Positions 34,534 to 46,498 of a stretch of DNA of 64,000 bases are shown one piece after another (positions within the stretch are counted from its first letter, which is position 1; each line of letters opens with the position of its first letter). The notes under the pieces were generated by a model. The model was not told where the DNA came from and made no database searches. It saw only the letters and a program-made list of their open reading frames with translations. The stretch is taken from the NCBI GenBank assembly GCA_963971575.1, contig OZ020611.1, positions 60,793,381 through 60,857,380 of the forward strand, given 5' to 3'. The DNA comes from Liopterus haemorrhoidalis. Lineage: Eukaryota; Arthropoda; Insecta; Coleoptera; Dytiscidae. Made by a program: the position numbers and the translations under genes.

Positions 34534-35474
34534 TGGTGGGGTGATGTCGATGACAATGCGCTCCGGTGTTCAAGTGGGATTGCACGATTAATAGTTGCCT
34601 GCAATTTGCGTAAAGCAGACACTACATATACGAAATGTTTAGTTTTTCCGGCATAATTAATGTGCAATCCGTGACTAGTAAAATTTGTGGCTGATGAATA
34701 TATACTATATGGGTCAATTATAGTTGAATTATCTTTGAAGGTAGAAATAAGTCGGAAATTATTTTGTAGAATTTTAGAATTAAATCTGATGTTGTTTTTC
34801 CATAGAGGTGCTAAGACAATAACAATATTTGTATGGATGAGCGAATCACGCAGATTGTTAAGATAATTTTCGGATATGTTCAGATTTCTTGAGGCATTGT
34901 TCGTGCTAGCAAGAATAATTACAAAGTCGGATTTGTTAAAATCTTTACTTAAATTTTGTACATCTTCAACAACATTTTCAAAACAAGCATTGGGCTTTAT
35001 GAAGCTCGATGTTGTGTATTCAGTATTCCAATGTGTCAGAATTTCGCTACATCCTCTACCCTGACTGTCTGACAATATCAAAATTTTATGCTTGTTTTTG
35101 TACATGTCTGTCGCAGAATTGCTAGTTTTTATTCTCTTATTGGCACTAAGATTTTGTAATTTCAGATTTAGGTCGGTAATATTTTTGTTCATAATATTAA
35201 TTTGAGATGTAGATTCAGATATTTCTAAAGTTTTTGATTCAAGAGACTCATGAAGAGAAGATATTTTTTCTTTTAAATCCTTTATACGCTGTTGTAATTT
35301 ATGAACATCAGTCGTATATTTTTTCTCATTTGTGTTAAGTACGGCGATATTATTATTTTCAATATGTGACAGCAAGGTAATTAAAAAAGATTTTCGTAGA
35401 TTTTGCGTAGATAACCCTCGTTCATTAAGTCGTTGTTGTAATTCGTCCAAATTTAAATCCTCAAGGCGAGACAT
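34413..35474 (-). CDS. CR1-like ORF1 protein with SAP and SGNH domains
   Basis: The start is taken at 35474 (MSRLEDLNLDELQQRL), because the longer frame only adds a hydrophobic stretch typical of read-through UTR. Residues 1-35 fit a SAP motif. A coiled coil (LQQRIKDLKEKISSLHESL and on) spans about residues 55-110. An SGNH/GDSL-esterase-like domain follows: ILILSDSQGRG with the nucleophile Ser, ILASTNNASRN, and HGLHINYAGKTK with the His. The C-terminus is Ser/Pro/Gln-rich. Esterase domains in ORF1 are known from CR1 elements; the protein should bind RNA and assist retrotransposition. Confidence 0.8.
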   Translation of the reverse strand: MSRLEDLNLDELQQRLNERGLSTQNLRKSFLITLLSHIENNNIAVLNTNEKKYTTDVHKLQQRIKDLKEKISSLHESLESKTLEISESTSQINIMNKNITDLNLKLQNLSANKRIKTSNSATDMYKNKHKILILSDSQGRGCSEILTHWNTEYTTSSFIKPNACFENVVEDVQNLSKDFNKSDFVIILASTNNASRNLNISENYLNNLRDSLIHTNIVIVLAPLWKNNIRFNSKILQNNFRLISTFKDNSTIIDPYSIYSSATNFTSHGLHINYAGKTKHFVYVVSALRKLQATINRAIPLEHRSALSSTSPHQCTRDTTPQETKQLSSIPSSPESAQESPQENHFLDQEISL

Positions 35475-36285
35475 TTTAAAAAAAAATAATTTAAATAAAT
35501 AAAATAAAATAAAGTAAAAAATTATTATGTTAAGGAAAATACACAGGGTCACGTTTCACCCTCTGGGATCTGCAGAGGGACTTTTTGACATAACTCAGGT
35601 AGATCTCGGAATAAGGTTAGATATTAAAAAGATAAGGTAATTAATACATTAAATCAGAATTCGAGTGTAGATTTCTAGATAGACATTTAAATAAAATAAA
35701 ATATAATAAAGTCCTGCAGTAAAATGGTTATGTAACGTCAGGTGGGTTAAAATTTTAAATAAATAAATATAATAAATAATAATAAAATAAATGAAATAAA
35801 GCAGTTATAAAATTATATAAAATAGTGGAAAATGTAAAAACAAGATAATACAGTAGTACAGTGACCCAGCAAGCCCTTACGTGAAGTTGGTTGCCTAGGA
35901 TTTGAACTGGTCAAATACCTTGTTTACGTTGGCGCTAATTAATTTTAGGTTATAAAATATGTAATTATAATTAAATTATCTAATTTCACTACTTGCCTAT
36001 ATCTTCCGTAACCAATAAACACTACAAAATTTGGCTAATTTTAATTACATGTAACAATATTAAAAATTATATATGAAAATTTTTACTATAAAAAATAATT
36101 AATGAATTAATTTACAGGTTAAAAAAATTTATTGTTTTAATTACTTAGTTAATTTCACTACATGCCTATATCTTCCGTAACCAATATACACTTAATATTC
36201 TGCTTATTTTAAATTCAGTTTACAATACTTCAAATTAGATTTAATTATTTTTAAACACTTTTATTTTATACATACTACATCAATT
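35475..36285 (-). promoter_or_regulatory. CR1-like 5' UTR with 170-bp direct repeat
   Basis: About 810 bp upstream of ORF1. A block beginning AATTTCACTACWTGCCTATA occurs at 35981-36044 and again at 36150-36213, a spacing of about 170 bp. LINE promoters are internal to the 5' UTR, so the repeat may be a promoter monomer; no promoter motif was verified. Confidence 0.5.
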
Positions 36286-38965
36286 GCGCATAATGCATCA
36301 CACACTGAATTTGTCCACTCTCTCTCTGCTAAAGCAGAAAGCGGTGGACAAATTGAGAGCACTAGCCCTGGCGAGAAAGAAACTGGTCAACCGGGTTAGG
36401 ACCATGGAGGAAAATACTATGTTCCTCACGAGTCCGTCACGCCTTTTCATGGCCAAACCTAAGGTTTCTGAACCGTTGTTATCAGTCGACAGGACAGAGA
36501 TATTCTGGAGGGAGCTTTATGAACACGAGACGATCGTTCAAGAGACTCCAGTTTTAGAGAGATTTGAGGAATTCTGTACAAAACATCTTACAGATCCTCA
36601 GGCATGCCCCCCTGTTACCCCGGAAGAAGTAACACGTGCTATTTCAAAAGCGCGCAATTTTACTTCACCAGGAGTTGACGGTATCGTTGCTTTTTCGTGG
36701 AAGTCATTTTCCAGTGCACACGGCCATCTTGCACGAAAATTTACTTCCTTTATCTGTGGGGAAATACCAATACCATCTTGGTTAGCAGAGGGGCGTACAG
36801 TATTAATCCCCAAAAAAGGTGATTTAACCAACCCGAAGAACTATAGACCTATTACTTGTCTCAATACGCTGTATAAGATCTTTACCAGAGTATTAAGCGA
36901 GCGGGTACTGAGCTCCATCGCCTCTGTTTGGTCAGACATCTACGAACAGAGGGGATCGAAGAGGGGCCAAGCAGGTTGCAAAGAAAATCTTATTATCGAC
37001 CGGTCAGTCTGTCATGATGCGGCATATTTCAAACGCAACCTGTCAATGGCTTGGGTGGACTACGCAAAAGCATATGACACTACGTCACATGCTCTCATTC
37101 TAACATTGTTACGAATGTTACGAGTTCACCCGGAGGTAGAGAGATGCATTGGACAACTTATGTCCCTCTGGAAGACACAATTTATTGTTCCAAGCGGATC
37201 AACCACAGTGTCGACAGGGTGGATACATGTCAAGCGTGGCATTTTTCAGGGAGATTCCCTAAGCCCGCTTCTATTTTGCATTTCACTTCTTCCCCTATCG
37301 ATCGAGCTCAGACGCGGCAGTGGCTACATGGCGGGTCTCCCGTCGAGGCGTAAGCACAAAATTTCCCATCTTTTTTATACGGATGATTAGAAGCTCTACG
37401 CCTCGAACGAGAGAAACCTTCAGGCCGCCTTAGATGCTGTTGCTGAGTAGTACACTGCCGCGATAGGTATGCAATTCGGGTTGGAAAAATGCGCTGTTTT
37501 TCATATCTACAGAGGAAAAGGTTCAGACAACGGTGAAGACGTTCAATTGGTTGATGGGAGCATTATAAGACATCTTAATGCCGAAGGGTCTTACACATTT
37601 TTAGGCATCAGTGAGAGAGGTGTCCAAGATGTCACTCTTATTAAGCAGGCCCTTCGCAGCAAGTATATGGCACGTCTTAGGCATATATGGAGATCCTGTC
37701 TGTCTGGCAAGAACAAGATCGCTGCTACAAACATGCTTGCTGTCCCATTAATTTCATAAACTTTTAGTGTAATGAAATGGAATGTTGATGATCTTAAGGA
37801 TCTCGACAGAAGAACCAGAAAGATCATGAACATCAACCGAAGTCTTCACCCGAAATCTTCTATGCAGCGCATTTACCTCCCTCGTCAAAATGGGGGTCGG
37901 GGATTACTGAATCTGGAGTGTTTGCACGATCGACTCGTTCTGGTTACAGCTAACAGTATCCTCAGAAGTCAGGACCCACTGTTAAAATTCGTTAGTGAGC
38001 ACGAATTTAGTGGCAAAGGGGCGTTTCTTTACCAGACAGCGCGAAGAGCAGCAACGAGATTTAACCTGGCAGACTTGAGTCCCGTTAGGGAAAACGCTGG
38101 AGTACAACTCTCTCGGGAGGAGTACAACAGAGTTACCGGTTCGGTGAAACGAGGCGAGACAGACATGTTGACAAAAGAACACATGAGTAAAAGTATGCAC
38201 TCTGTGTTCTTTAAAAATATTAAAAGTCTAGAGTTGTCCACCGAACTCACGTTGTCGTTTCTTAAGTCTGCTGGTTTGAGATCGGAAACAGAAGGTTTTG
38301 TGTTTGCGTGTCAGGATGGTGTTATAAATACTTTGGCATACAGGGCCCGCATATTACAAATAGCGGAGTCCACACTCTGTAGGTTGTGCCACCACCATTC
38401 TGAAACGATAATGCACATTCTGTCTGCTTGTCCATCTCTTGCAGCGTCGAGCTACGTGTCTCGACATAATGCTGCTCTCCGCGTGCTCTACTATCATCTT
38501 AGACATGCCTATGGTATTGACCAAATACCGGTTAGACCGTACGTTCCTTCTGACATAGAATCGGTGGTGGAAAATTCCAAGTGCCGAATTTATTGGAGTT
38601 ACTCCTTCCCCAACTCGAGGTTACTGACAGCCACTAAGCCGGACATAACCCTCCTGGATATCGAGACCAAACAGATGTTTGTGATCGAATTCTCAAGTCC
38701 AGCTGAGAAGAATATCGCTCTCAAGGAGGAGGAAAGAGGTCTAAGTATATGGACCTCTTGTCCGAGCTTAGAAAGCTGTATCCCGGGTATAAAGTTAAGC
38801 TTAGTCCTGATAGTTGGTGTTTTGGGTGGCATGAAAGCCTCCTATCGAAGGGAAATCGAGTCCATTCCCGTCTGCAGATCTTCTGCCAACTCTTTGATCT
38901 GCTGGATGCAGAAAGCAGTGCTGCTCGGGTCACTCCGCATTGTGCGGGCACTGGATCTAGCGTAA
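36286..38965 (+). pseudogene. R4/Dong-like LINE copy 2, RT to endonuclease
   Basis: Continues the frame broken at 31483. The RT contains GRTVLIPKKGDLTNPKNYRP, WVDYAKAYDTTSH, RGIFQGDSLSPLLFCISLLP and LFYTDD (catalytic box). Single-codon stops lie at 37388 (TAG right after TDD), 37448 (TAG) and 37757 (TAA), all in the same frame. The CCHC knuckle (CRLCHHHSETIMHILSAC) and the restriction-like endonuclease (KPDITLLDIETKQMFVIEFS) follow. Near 38735 one base is missing and near 38797 two more, so about 20 residues are read in a wrong frame before it recovers. 'QGDSLSPL' resembles the R4/Dong clade. Confidence 0.85.
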
Positions 38966-39107
38966 TTTCCGCGGCTGCATATCGCCAGGGTTTGGGATGC
39001 AGTCGTGTGTATTTAGCTCCACTAGTCTCTAGTATGACGCGGCTCAAAAGGTTACTGAAGTTTGAGATTAGTGGACGCTTGTCAAGACCTGACAAACCCC
39101 ACAATAA
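38966..39107 (+). repeat. R4-like copy 2 3' UTR, truncated
   Basis: Matches 30202-30342 of copy 1 closely and then diverges near 39107, so the duplicated part and AAT tail are missing or replaced. Confidence 0.75.
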
Positions 39108-39530
39108 CATTTATTTTCAAGATTAATAATAACAGTTACAAATAATACCAATTACAAAAACAAAACAAAAAAATTTACATATAATTTGAAAAATAAATAT
39201 TTATATCCCGAGGGACAGACACCACTGTGAAACAAAAGATCAGTGCGTGGCGATAACTTAAGAATAGAAGTTACAAGTTTGTAGGGTACAGAAAATAAAT
39301 CGTTATTACAGTATTGCAATACAAAATACAGTATTAAAAGTCCAGTAATATAGAAGTAATATAGAATCTAAGCAATATCAATTCTTCAACTACATTATAC
39401 ACCAACTACAATATACCTTTTAATTTCACTGGTCATGTTGTTGTTTGATGTCATTAATGCTACAAGATAAATAAATTTACAGATAGCTTCAAAATAATAT
39501 CTAAATATGAAGCTTCGGTCATGGTGGCGT
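39108..39530. other. AT-rich flank, no gene seen
   Basis: Starts ATAACATTTATTTTCAAG, which could be the complement of a LINE 3' end, but no coding sequence supports this. Confidence 0.35.
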
Positions 39531-39534
39531 ATAG

Positions 39535-39780
39535 ATTTGTTGGGGACAGTCATGTATCTTTCGCGCTAAGTGTTCCAGTGCTAGAAAAGCTATACTTAAC
39601 GAATTTTTGTTCCTGTATATGAAATCGACATCATCACCATATACCAGCAGTTGGCAGACTTTACTGAAAACTGTCCCTTTGATATCAATTTTCGACTCAC
39701 GAATTATCTTCTTTAGGCCAATGTTGAAGATAAGGCATAAAGTACCATAAAATATATTAAAACATCTTTTAAGTTAAAGT
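39535..39780 (-). pseudogene. LINE RT palm scrap with YGDD box
   Basis: Minus-strand translation reads LCLIFNIGLKKIIRESKID, then VFSKVCQLLVYGDDVDFI and AFLALEHLARK. This matches the 'LFN..LE..IR.S...Q.L.YADDID.I......AF...E..A' region of an insect LINE RT family, with Ala to Gly in the catalytic box. Flanks are unreadable. Confidence 0.65.
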
Positions 39781-39884
39781 TGTTATACCATCTTCCAAAT
39801 ATGACGACCGTCTTCACTACCAAAGTTTATGCTTTACTCCAAGCAAACGTAACATATAAAAAGCATTCCAAATAAAGAGGACTT

Positions 39885-40420
39885 GATAATCCATATTGAT
39901 TCCCTCAACACAATTGTACCAAAAGCTACTCAACAGACATCTTCATTCAAAAAATTCAAGACAACATCCTTTACTGTATTAACCACGAGAAGCAAAACAC
40001 AATATTATTCTATCATATCGCAACATCCCTGGAAATGAAAAAGCAGGTGAAGCTGCCAAGGAGGACATACACTAATATATAATTCACATACCCACTCTAA
40101 CATATAAGAAGGCGTAGAGTTTACTCAAAAGAAAACTTCAAGAAGAATGGAATAACGTCCGCTACAAAATTCAAAGTCCCCAAAATTATTCAACAAGAGA
40201 TGAACAGATAATTCTAACAAGAATCAAAATTCAACACACCCGACTCCTCATCGATATGCTCGACCATAATATGCTCCGCGTAATTCTAGAAGCTCCACAA
40301 TACAGAACACAAAGAAACAAACACAAACTTCATACGCACTGCAAATTCCAAACAATACATATGACAAAAACATTTTCAAATTTATAGAAGATATAAAACC
40401 TACTCCGCAACATAAAAGAT
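39885..40420 (+). pseudogene. RNase H-bearing LINE C-terminal remnant
   Basis: In shifting frames one reads NIPGNEKAGEAAKEDIH (compare the RNase H 'HIGIPGNEKADELAKEA' segment), then KRKLQEEWNNVRYKIQS, ILTRIKIQHTRLLIDM (compare 'RLRIGHTRLTH') and NTYDKNIFKFIEDIK. This is the end of an I/R1-type ORF2. Heavily mutated. Confidence 0.65.
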
Positions 40421-40539
40421 TCCACTTAGCTTCTAATAATCTTAATTTATTATATAAAATTGGAGGCTCCTTTTTGACCTTATATTTGGTTTCTACACGT
40501 TTCAGACGATTATAAGACATTATCCGCAAAAAATCACTT

Positions 40540-41010
40540 TTTTTCTGTCTGTCGGAGATTCACGCAAAAACGGCTGGATATATTTTTATGTAATTTGGTT
40601 CGATAATAGAGTAAAACCAGGATTCGCACATAGGTTATAAGGCAACTCAAAATTTTTATTTTACGGGGGTGATTTAAAATATCTCCCTTATTATTGACTT
40701 AACAGAAAATATATATATATATAACAAAAATTGTTTATAGTACGAAAACTAATTGTTTTTGTTCAATACATTTTTTTCAATTAGATGAATATTTAGGGAT
40801 TAACGGGGACACCCTATGACTAAAATTTTCATATATCTCCCTTATAATTGAGCTAACAGCGAAATCATATATCACAAAAATAGTTTATAATAAGAAAAAA
40901 CAAGTATTTTATTTTAATGCATTTTTTAATTTAGATGAATATTTGGAGAGCTATAATATCCCACATAAAGCTAAATATTTGAAATATCTCCCTTATTAAT
41001 GACTTAACAG
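40540..41010. repeat. Diverged repeat with three ATCTCCCTTATT units
   Basis: A start like TTTCTGTCTGTCGGAGATTC, common in dispersed insect repeats, is followed by three similar blocks around 40679, 40845 and 40984. Each contains ATCTCCCTTAT.ATTGA.. TAACAG, with period about 140-165 bp. Confidence 0.6.
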
Positions 41011-41892
41011 CTAAAACGTGTATGAAAAGTTTTTCATTTATTAAACGTCTGATGGTCTCATCTTTTGAATTGACAAAATTTTGAATGAGATTAGTTTTTT
41101 GGAATACTACTCTAATTAAATAATTAATAGGCTTAATTAAATTTCAAAATCCCTTTTTTAAATTAATTGATAGAGAAGTACTGCGTAGTGCTTTTTTGCA
41201 ATACCAATCCTAAGTTAATTCCTTATTTCTTGCTAGAAAGGTACTTCTGAATTATGCATCTGACGATTACTGTGAGATAATCTGGGTTCATTGATTTTAT
41301 TTAGGTTAGTTTATTAGCGGAAGGGTATTGGTTCTCCTTTTTCCAAATACTTGTTCATTAAGAATCGTGACAGAATAAAATTCAAATATAAGTAAAACAA
41401 ATTAAAGGTGCGTAACGTAATAAAAAATAAAATAAAATACGAGATAGAATTTCAAAGAGACTTCGGAAACATGCGAGGAATGTTAATTTTGTTTTATTAA
41501 TCTGTAAATGTTGTTTATAAAAGAATTTTTATATCCCAGAAATACAATATTTACACTTAAGGTAAATGCTTAGTTTTATTTTAGTCTTATATTTCTTCTC
41601 TTACATTGATGGTAACTGCACTTCTATAAGCGATGGTTTTTGTATTAATTGCGGTGATTTGTATAAACTATAGACGCAGAAAGCCTGACATGTTCTTACA
41701 TAAGATACAAATGGATGTTTTTAAATTTGAGTGATTTTTTTATTCACATCTCACATTTAATAGTTTCGTAGGTATAACAGGGTGGGACAGCGAAACAAAA
41801 ATATATTAGATAATAAATATGTAGGAGACCAAGGGGAACATCAGCTATCCGCTAAAAAAACATTTTTTTAAATCAGTGGTTCTCAAGGTAGG
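41011..41892. other. No recognised feature
   Basis: AT-rich; no frame or repeat structure that I can support. Confidence 0.45.
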
Positions 41893-43081
41893 GCATGTAT
41901 TTTATTATTATTATTATTACATGGTGAGAGAGCAGGAGCCATTTGGCTTGTTATACTCTAATACAGTAAAAAATTACAAACAATACTAAACTACATAAAC
42001 TACATTATACATTTAAGATACAACTTACAACTTAAGATACAACTAATTTATACATTTCAGATACAGATTACCGTATATTCCGGCGTATAACGCGCACTTT
42101 TAACATTGAAAGTTTTGTCAAATTTGTTGGTTGCGCGTTATACGCCGGGTATAAAACCGTTCGAAGATTAGAATGGTAATAGTGTAAATAGGGCATAAAT
42201 AGAGTTCCTGTTATATAATGAATACATAATGTAAATACTATTCAACTAAACTATCTAAATTTATACATATTTATTTATATTATTTATATACATAACAAAA
42301 AAATTACCTTAATTATTAATTTAAATAATCTTTATTATGACATAAAAAGTTCATCAAATTCGTCTTCGCTAATATTATCAGGTATATTATCAAATTCAGA
42401 TGTACTTTCGTCATTAGTTTATACATAAGATGTTATGAAGGAATATTGGTATAAAAGTGTTTCCAGGAAAGCAGATAAGGGTGCGCGGTATACGAGGAAT
42501 ACATGCAAAAATTAAAATAAATCTATTCAGATTTGAGGTGCGCGTTATATGCCGGAATATACGGTAATATTTTTATTGATATTTGGATCTAGGATTGCGT
42601 TTTCCGGGAGTGAGTTCCAAGTGCTAAATACTCTGTTGGTTAGGAAGTGCTGACGTTGAGGCTGATGGAAAACTTCGTGTGAGAGCTTCAGTTGGTGACC
42701 ACGGAAACGCTCATCAGAATTAAGCTGGTTATGCGATATAATTATATCAGGTCTCCACGTTCTCGTCTTGTAACTAGCTTGGGAACGTTAAGAGCTTGAA
42801 GTCTCTCCTCGTACGATAGTTGCTGTAGACCTCTGGGTATTTTTTGTGGCTCGGCTTTGGACAGATTCTAGTAGCTGGATGTCTCTTTGGAGATATGGCA
42901 CCCAGACAACGACTGCAAATTCAAGGAGTGTGCGAATGTAAGAGAAATACACTGTACGGAAAAGAGAGGGAGTTAAAGGCGGAAAGGACCTTCGGAATAA
43001 ATATATAAGTTTATTTGCTTTTTTGACTGTTTGTTGAGTGTGCGAGGACCATTCGAGATTTGAGGTAATAACAAGCCCCAT
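41893..43081 (-). pseudogene. LINE ORF2 C-terminus and 3' end, minus strand
   Basis: From 43081 downwards: GLVITSNLEWSSHTQQTVKK, then YIRTLLEFAVVVWVPYLQRD (RT thumb and C-terminus). After a frame change, RGLQQLSYEERLQALNVPKL and FLTNRVFSTWNSLPENAI follow near 42600. The 3' UTR is split by a MITE at 42071-42564 and ends with an (ATA)n tail near 41893-41920. 5'-truncated. Confidence 0.8.
42071..42564 (-). mobile_element. TA-flanked MITE from a pogo/Tigger-like element
   Basis: Inverted repeats CCGTATATTCCGGCGTATAA and complement, extending into CGCGCA, with TA on both sides (42069-42070, 42565-42566). The minus strand at about 42335-42415 still encodes FDNIPDNISEDEFDELF before a stop, an acidic tail of the kind seen at the C-terminus of pogo/CENP-B-like transposases. 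It looks like an internally deleted derivative. Confidence 0.75.
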
Positions 43082-43439
43082 ATCAGTAACTAATCAGACA
43101 CGTTCTAAGGAATGTTCGAATCCTGGTTTCACTCTATCATCTTACCAAATTACGTGAAAATATATTCTCTTTCACTCACTCTGGCAATATTACAAGCAAG
43201 TAAGTAAAAAGTACGTAGGTTGTCTACCACCTTTGTTCATTGTTTAAGCATAGCTACGATAAACGTGAATATTTACTGTTCGCGTTTATGAGAATTCCCG
43301 TATGTGTATTGTATGAGTTTAAGGTGTAGTGTACAATGTGTAGAAGTTTACTAGTTTACCACCTAAACTACTTCTTTTATTCTACGAAAATGAAAACAAT
43401 TAAACAAAAATATGTATTCATCAAAAATATGTTTTCACG

Positions 43440-43800
43440 TGTTCGTCATTACATTCCATGAAGATGCGCATGCTTCGCTGGTCCATGAGCATTTCTCTCC
43501 TGGAGCACATGCCGAATGATTTTATGCAGCATCAGATTGGCGTGGCACCAATTCAGGAAGAAATGCGGGAGAAACGCCTTTAGTGATTTGGATATGTCAG
43601 ACAAGTAGCGCCTAGTACCGTTCACTACATTGCCCACAATTATACAACAAATAGCGCTCTCGCGATAGATCAAAACAAAGATGGCAAGATATAATCGACG
43701 ATAACATGAGTGTTACTCATCTACACCCGAAATAAGCGTTTGATCAGCAAAAGTGGTGTTCAGAAATCTAAAAAACTGGCCCGGCGCTTATGGAAAAACG
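43440..43800 (+). pseudogene. LINE RT C-terminal scrap
   Basis: The first part reads MRMLRWSMSISLLEHMPNDF, then QIGVAPIQEEMRE. After frame changes come RWQDIIDDNMSVTHL and KTGPALMEKRLEEEE. This is the 'RMLRWM.G.T..DR..N......GVAPI..KMRE' to 'ADPA' tail of RT proteins in insect LINEs. Confidence 0.75.
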
Positions 43801-44229
43801 CTTAGAAGAAGAAGAATTCATCAAAATTCATTACAGTAAAATTATATTTTTATCACCAAACATAATCTCTAAAAAATATTTTAAAAGCACACAAAAGCAG
43901 AACAAAAGAAGTTGTTATGACAAACTCCACATAATAGTCCCTATTTTATTCACTGAAACTGAAATGTCCCTGATTAAATATGACATTTTGCGTAAAATGT
44001 CAGTATTGTTAGCGTTAGATTGTCTTATGACATTAATAAATGAATTGATCAAGCATAATTGACAGTCGTTTAATTAAATCAGCCCTTGTGCGATGTATCA
44101 ATAACATTTCTGGAATGTAATTGAAACTAAGTACATAATAAAGTTCCAAATGGGAGCTGGGAAACGCTGATTTGCATGCAGACTACTCGCCTACGTATGT
44201 TCCTACTAAAACTTACACATCGCTTTAGA

Positions 44230-45535
44230 ATTTGCATTTTCTTGAATTAAAATGAGAAAAAAACAATAAACAGAAGGACGAAATGAACGATAAATATAAC
44301 AAAATGTCCGACAAAAAGACTGATACAAGGAATGGCAAAATGTCCGACCAAACGAACAGTAAAAAATGACTAAAAGTCGTACAAAAAGAACGATGAAAAG
44401 AGTAACAAAAAGCCGATACAAAATGTTAAAATCAACTATAAAAAGGATGGCAAAGAGATCGATAGAAAAAAAAAAGATAAAACAATGACAAAAACGAAAA
44501 AAAGAGCGCAAAAAACGAAGAAAAGAACGAAAAAAAAAATACTTAAATGTCAAAAATACTAGCCAAATAAAAGATAAAAAAAAGGATAAAATGAATGACA
44601 AAAAACCGATAACAACATTACAAGAAGTCCGGAAAAATACTGATAACACGAACTACAAACGCTAAAAAGAGTGACATAAAGAACGACAAAAAACCGAAAA
44701 AATTAAATAAAAAAAAAGATTAAAAGAACGACAAAAAGGAAGATAAAAAGAACGATAGAAAGATTGACGAAAAGACAGATAGAAAGAACGACTAAATGAA
44801 TGACAAAAAAAAAATGATAAAAACATTACAAGCAGTCCGGAAAAAATACTGATAACACGAACTACAAAGATAACGCTAAAAAGAGTGACAAAAAGATCGA
44901 AATAATTAAATAAGAAAAGGCAGATTAAAAGAACGACGAAAGGAAAGATAAAAAGAACGACAAAGAGAACAAACAAAAACCAGCAAGCAGAACGATAAAA
45001 AGAATGACAAAAACACTGATAAAGCGAACGACAAACAAAACGATAAAACAAATAACAAGAAGAACGATAAAAAGTGTGACTAAAAGAATGATAAAAAGAG
45101 TGAAAAAATCTGGCAAAAAGAACGATAAACGATAAATAACTATAAAAAGAACGTCAAAAATAATGAGAAAGAGAATTACAAAAAGACCAATAAAAAATGA
45201 CAATAGTTCAACAAAAAGAATAACAAAATTACTTATAAATATATTGTCAAAAGAACGATAAAAAGAATGAAAAAAAGTCCGAAAAAAAAGAACGTTAATA
45301 AATGACAACACGAACTATATCGATAAAGACAAAAAAGGGATAAAATAATGGCAAAAAGAATGATAAAAAGAACGAGAAAATGAACAATAAATAGAAAGAC
45401 AAAAATAACGATTAATTAAATAACAAAAAGTCCGACAAAAGAATGTAATAAAGGATGACAAAAAGTACACTTAAAATGACAATAAGACGGATAAAAAGAA
45501 CAATTAAAAAAATGGCAATAAATGACAAAAATACA
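44230..45535. repeat. Degenerate 12-bp minisatellite, 1.3 kb
   Basis: A purine-rich array of units close to GAACGATAAAAA and GAATGACAAAAA, with occasional GTCCGACAAAAA. Because the unit is 12 bp, the minus strand keeps long frames with a four-residue period (S-F-Y-R, S-F-C-H). These frames are products of the repeat and not genes. Confidence 0.85.
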
Positions 45536-46498
45536 GTCAGTTTTGGACACAGCGCGGGCTCTAAGGCCCTGGTGCCAACCTTGTTTTTGTCTTTTTTTGT
45601 TTTTTAATCTATCACTGACCAGAAATAATAATATAAAAGTAGTCCTAAATATTTTAAATCTTAAAAATCTGCTCCTGCAGCTACACGCCTAAACTTTGTA
45701 ACGTTCGAGTTACATATCCACTGTTAAAACACTTCAAATTATGAAAAACTGCTAGAATGTTCACGTAGAAACAATATATATTTCTTGAGGTTAAATATAA
45801 GATTCACTGAGCCGTTAACAATTAAAAGACGTCTTTTTTGACATATCTGTGAAGAAAAATATCTAGAACGATGGAAATGTCATCAAAGTGTGCTCGTCGT
45901 TTCCGTAAAACGTATAATGGGATCTAGACTGAGCTGTACTTGTCTTTCGGCGAGTAGAATAGTGGGAGTCGGAGCCGTGAAACCGGATATCCTAAATTAG
46001 AAGATCCGATGTTAGCAAAGTCTGTGATGCGTTTGTAAATCCAATTATATATTTCTGCATTGATGGAGTCGAGCGTAGACTTGTACTTCATTTAAAGCGA
46101 ATGTTCTCATTTATTTCACTATGTAACTGGTAATTTGCACTATTCACTTCGTTAATTAAAGTGATCACATTAAAAACTTGCTATTACTGGCATCTTCCTA
46201 CCTTGCTTTGTTCATTTGCCGCTTTTATACGGTTGTTACAATCAAGTTTAAACTTTGATTATCAACAAATTTTACTGTAATTTATTACACTGGTGATGCT
46301 AGAATGTTTAGAATGATAACCTGCTTGACACAATATGAGAAGGCCATGAATGAGTGAACTTTTACTAAATATGTTGCGAGTTGTAGTTTTTGCACTAATA
46401 AAATAATTTTCATTGCAATGGTTACATATTGTGTTCGTATTGAGAACACAACATGTTCTTTAAGAAACAAACCTCTGTCAAGGAAATTAAGGTACTGG
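45536..46498. other. No recognised feature
   Basis: Includes a GC-richer segment around 45890-46030 with no readable frame. Confidence 0.4.

Larger units (their letters stand above)
31484..36285 (-). mobile_element. CR1-like LINE, nearly full length, inserted in the R4-like ORF
   Basis: A 9-bp target duplication GCGCATAAT flanks it (31475-31483 and 36286-36294). Removing it and one duplicate rejoins the R4-like frame. On the minus strand the order is 5' UTR, ORF1, ORF2, 3' UTR and an (ATT)n tail against the duplication. Length is about 4.8 kb. Apart from one nonsense codon in ORF2 both frames are open, so this is the youngest large insertion at this locus. Confidence 0.85.

Noticed and set aside
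44206..45311. Phe/Ser/Arg-rich minus-strand proteins resembling membrane proteins
   Set aside because: They follow the 12-bp minisatellite period; hydrophobicity is a by-product of the repeat.
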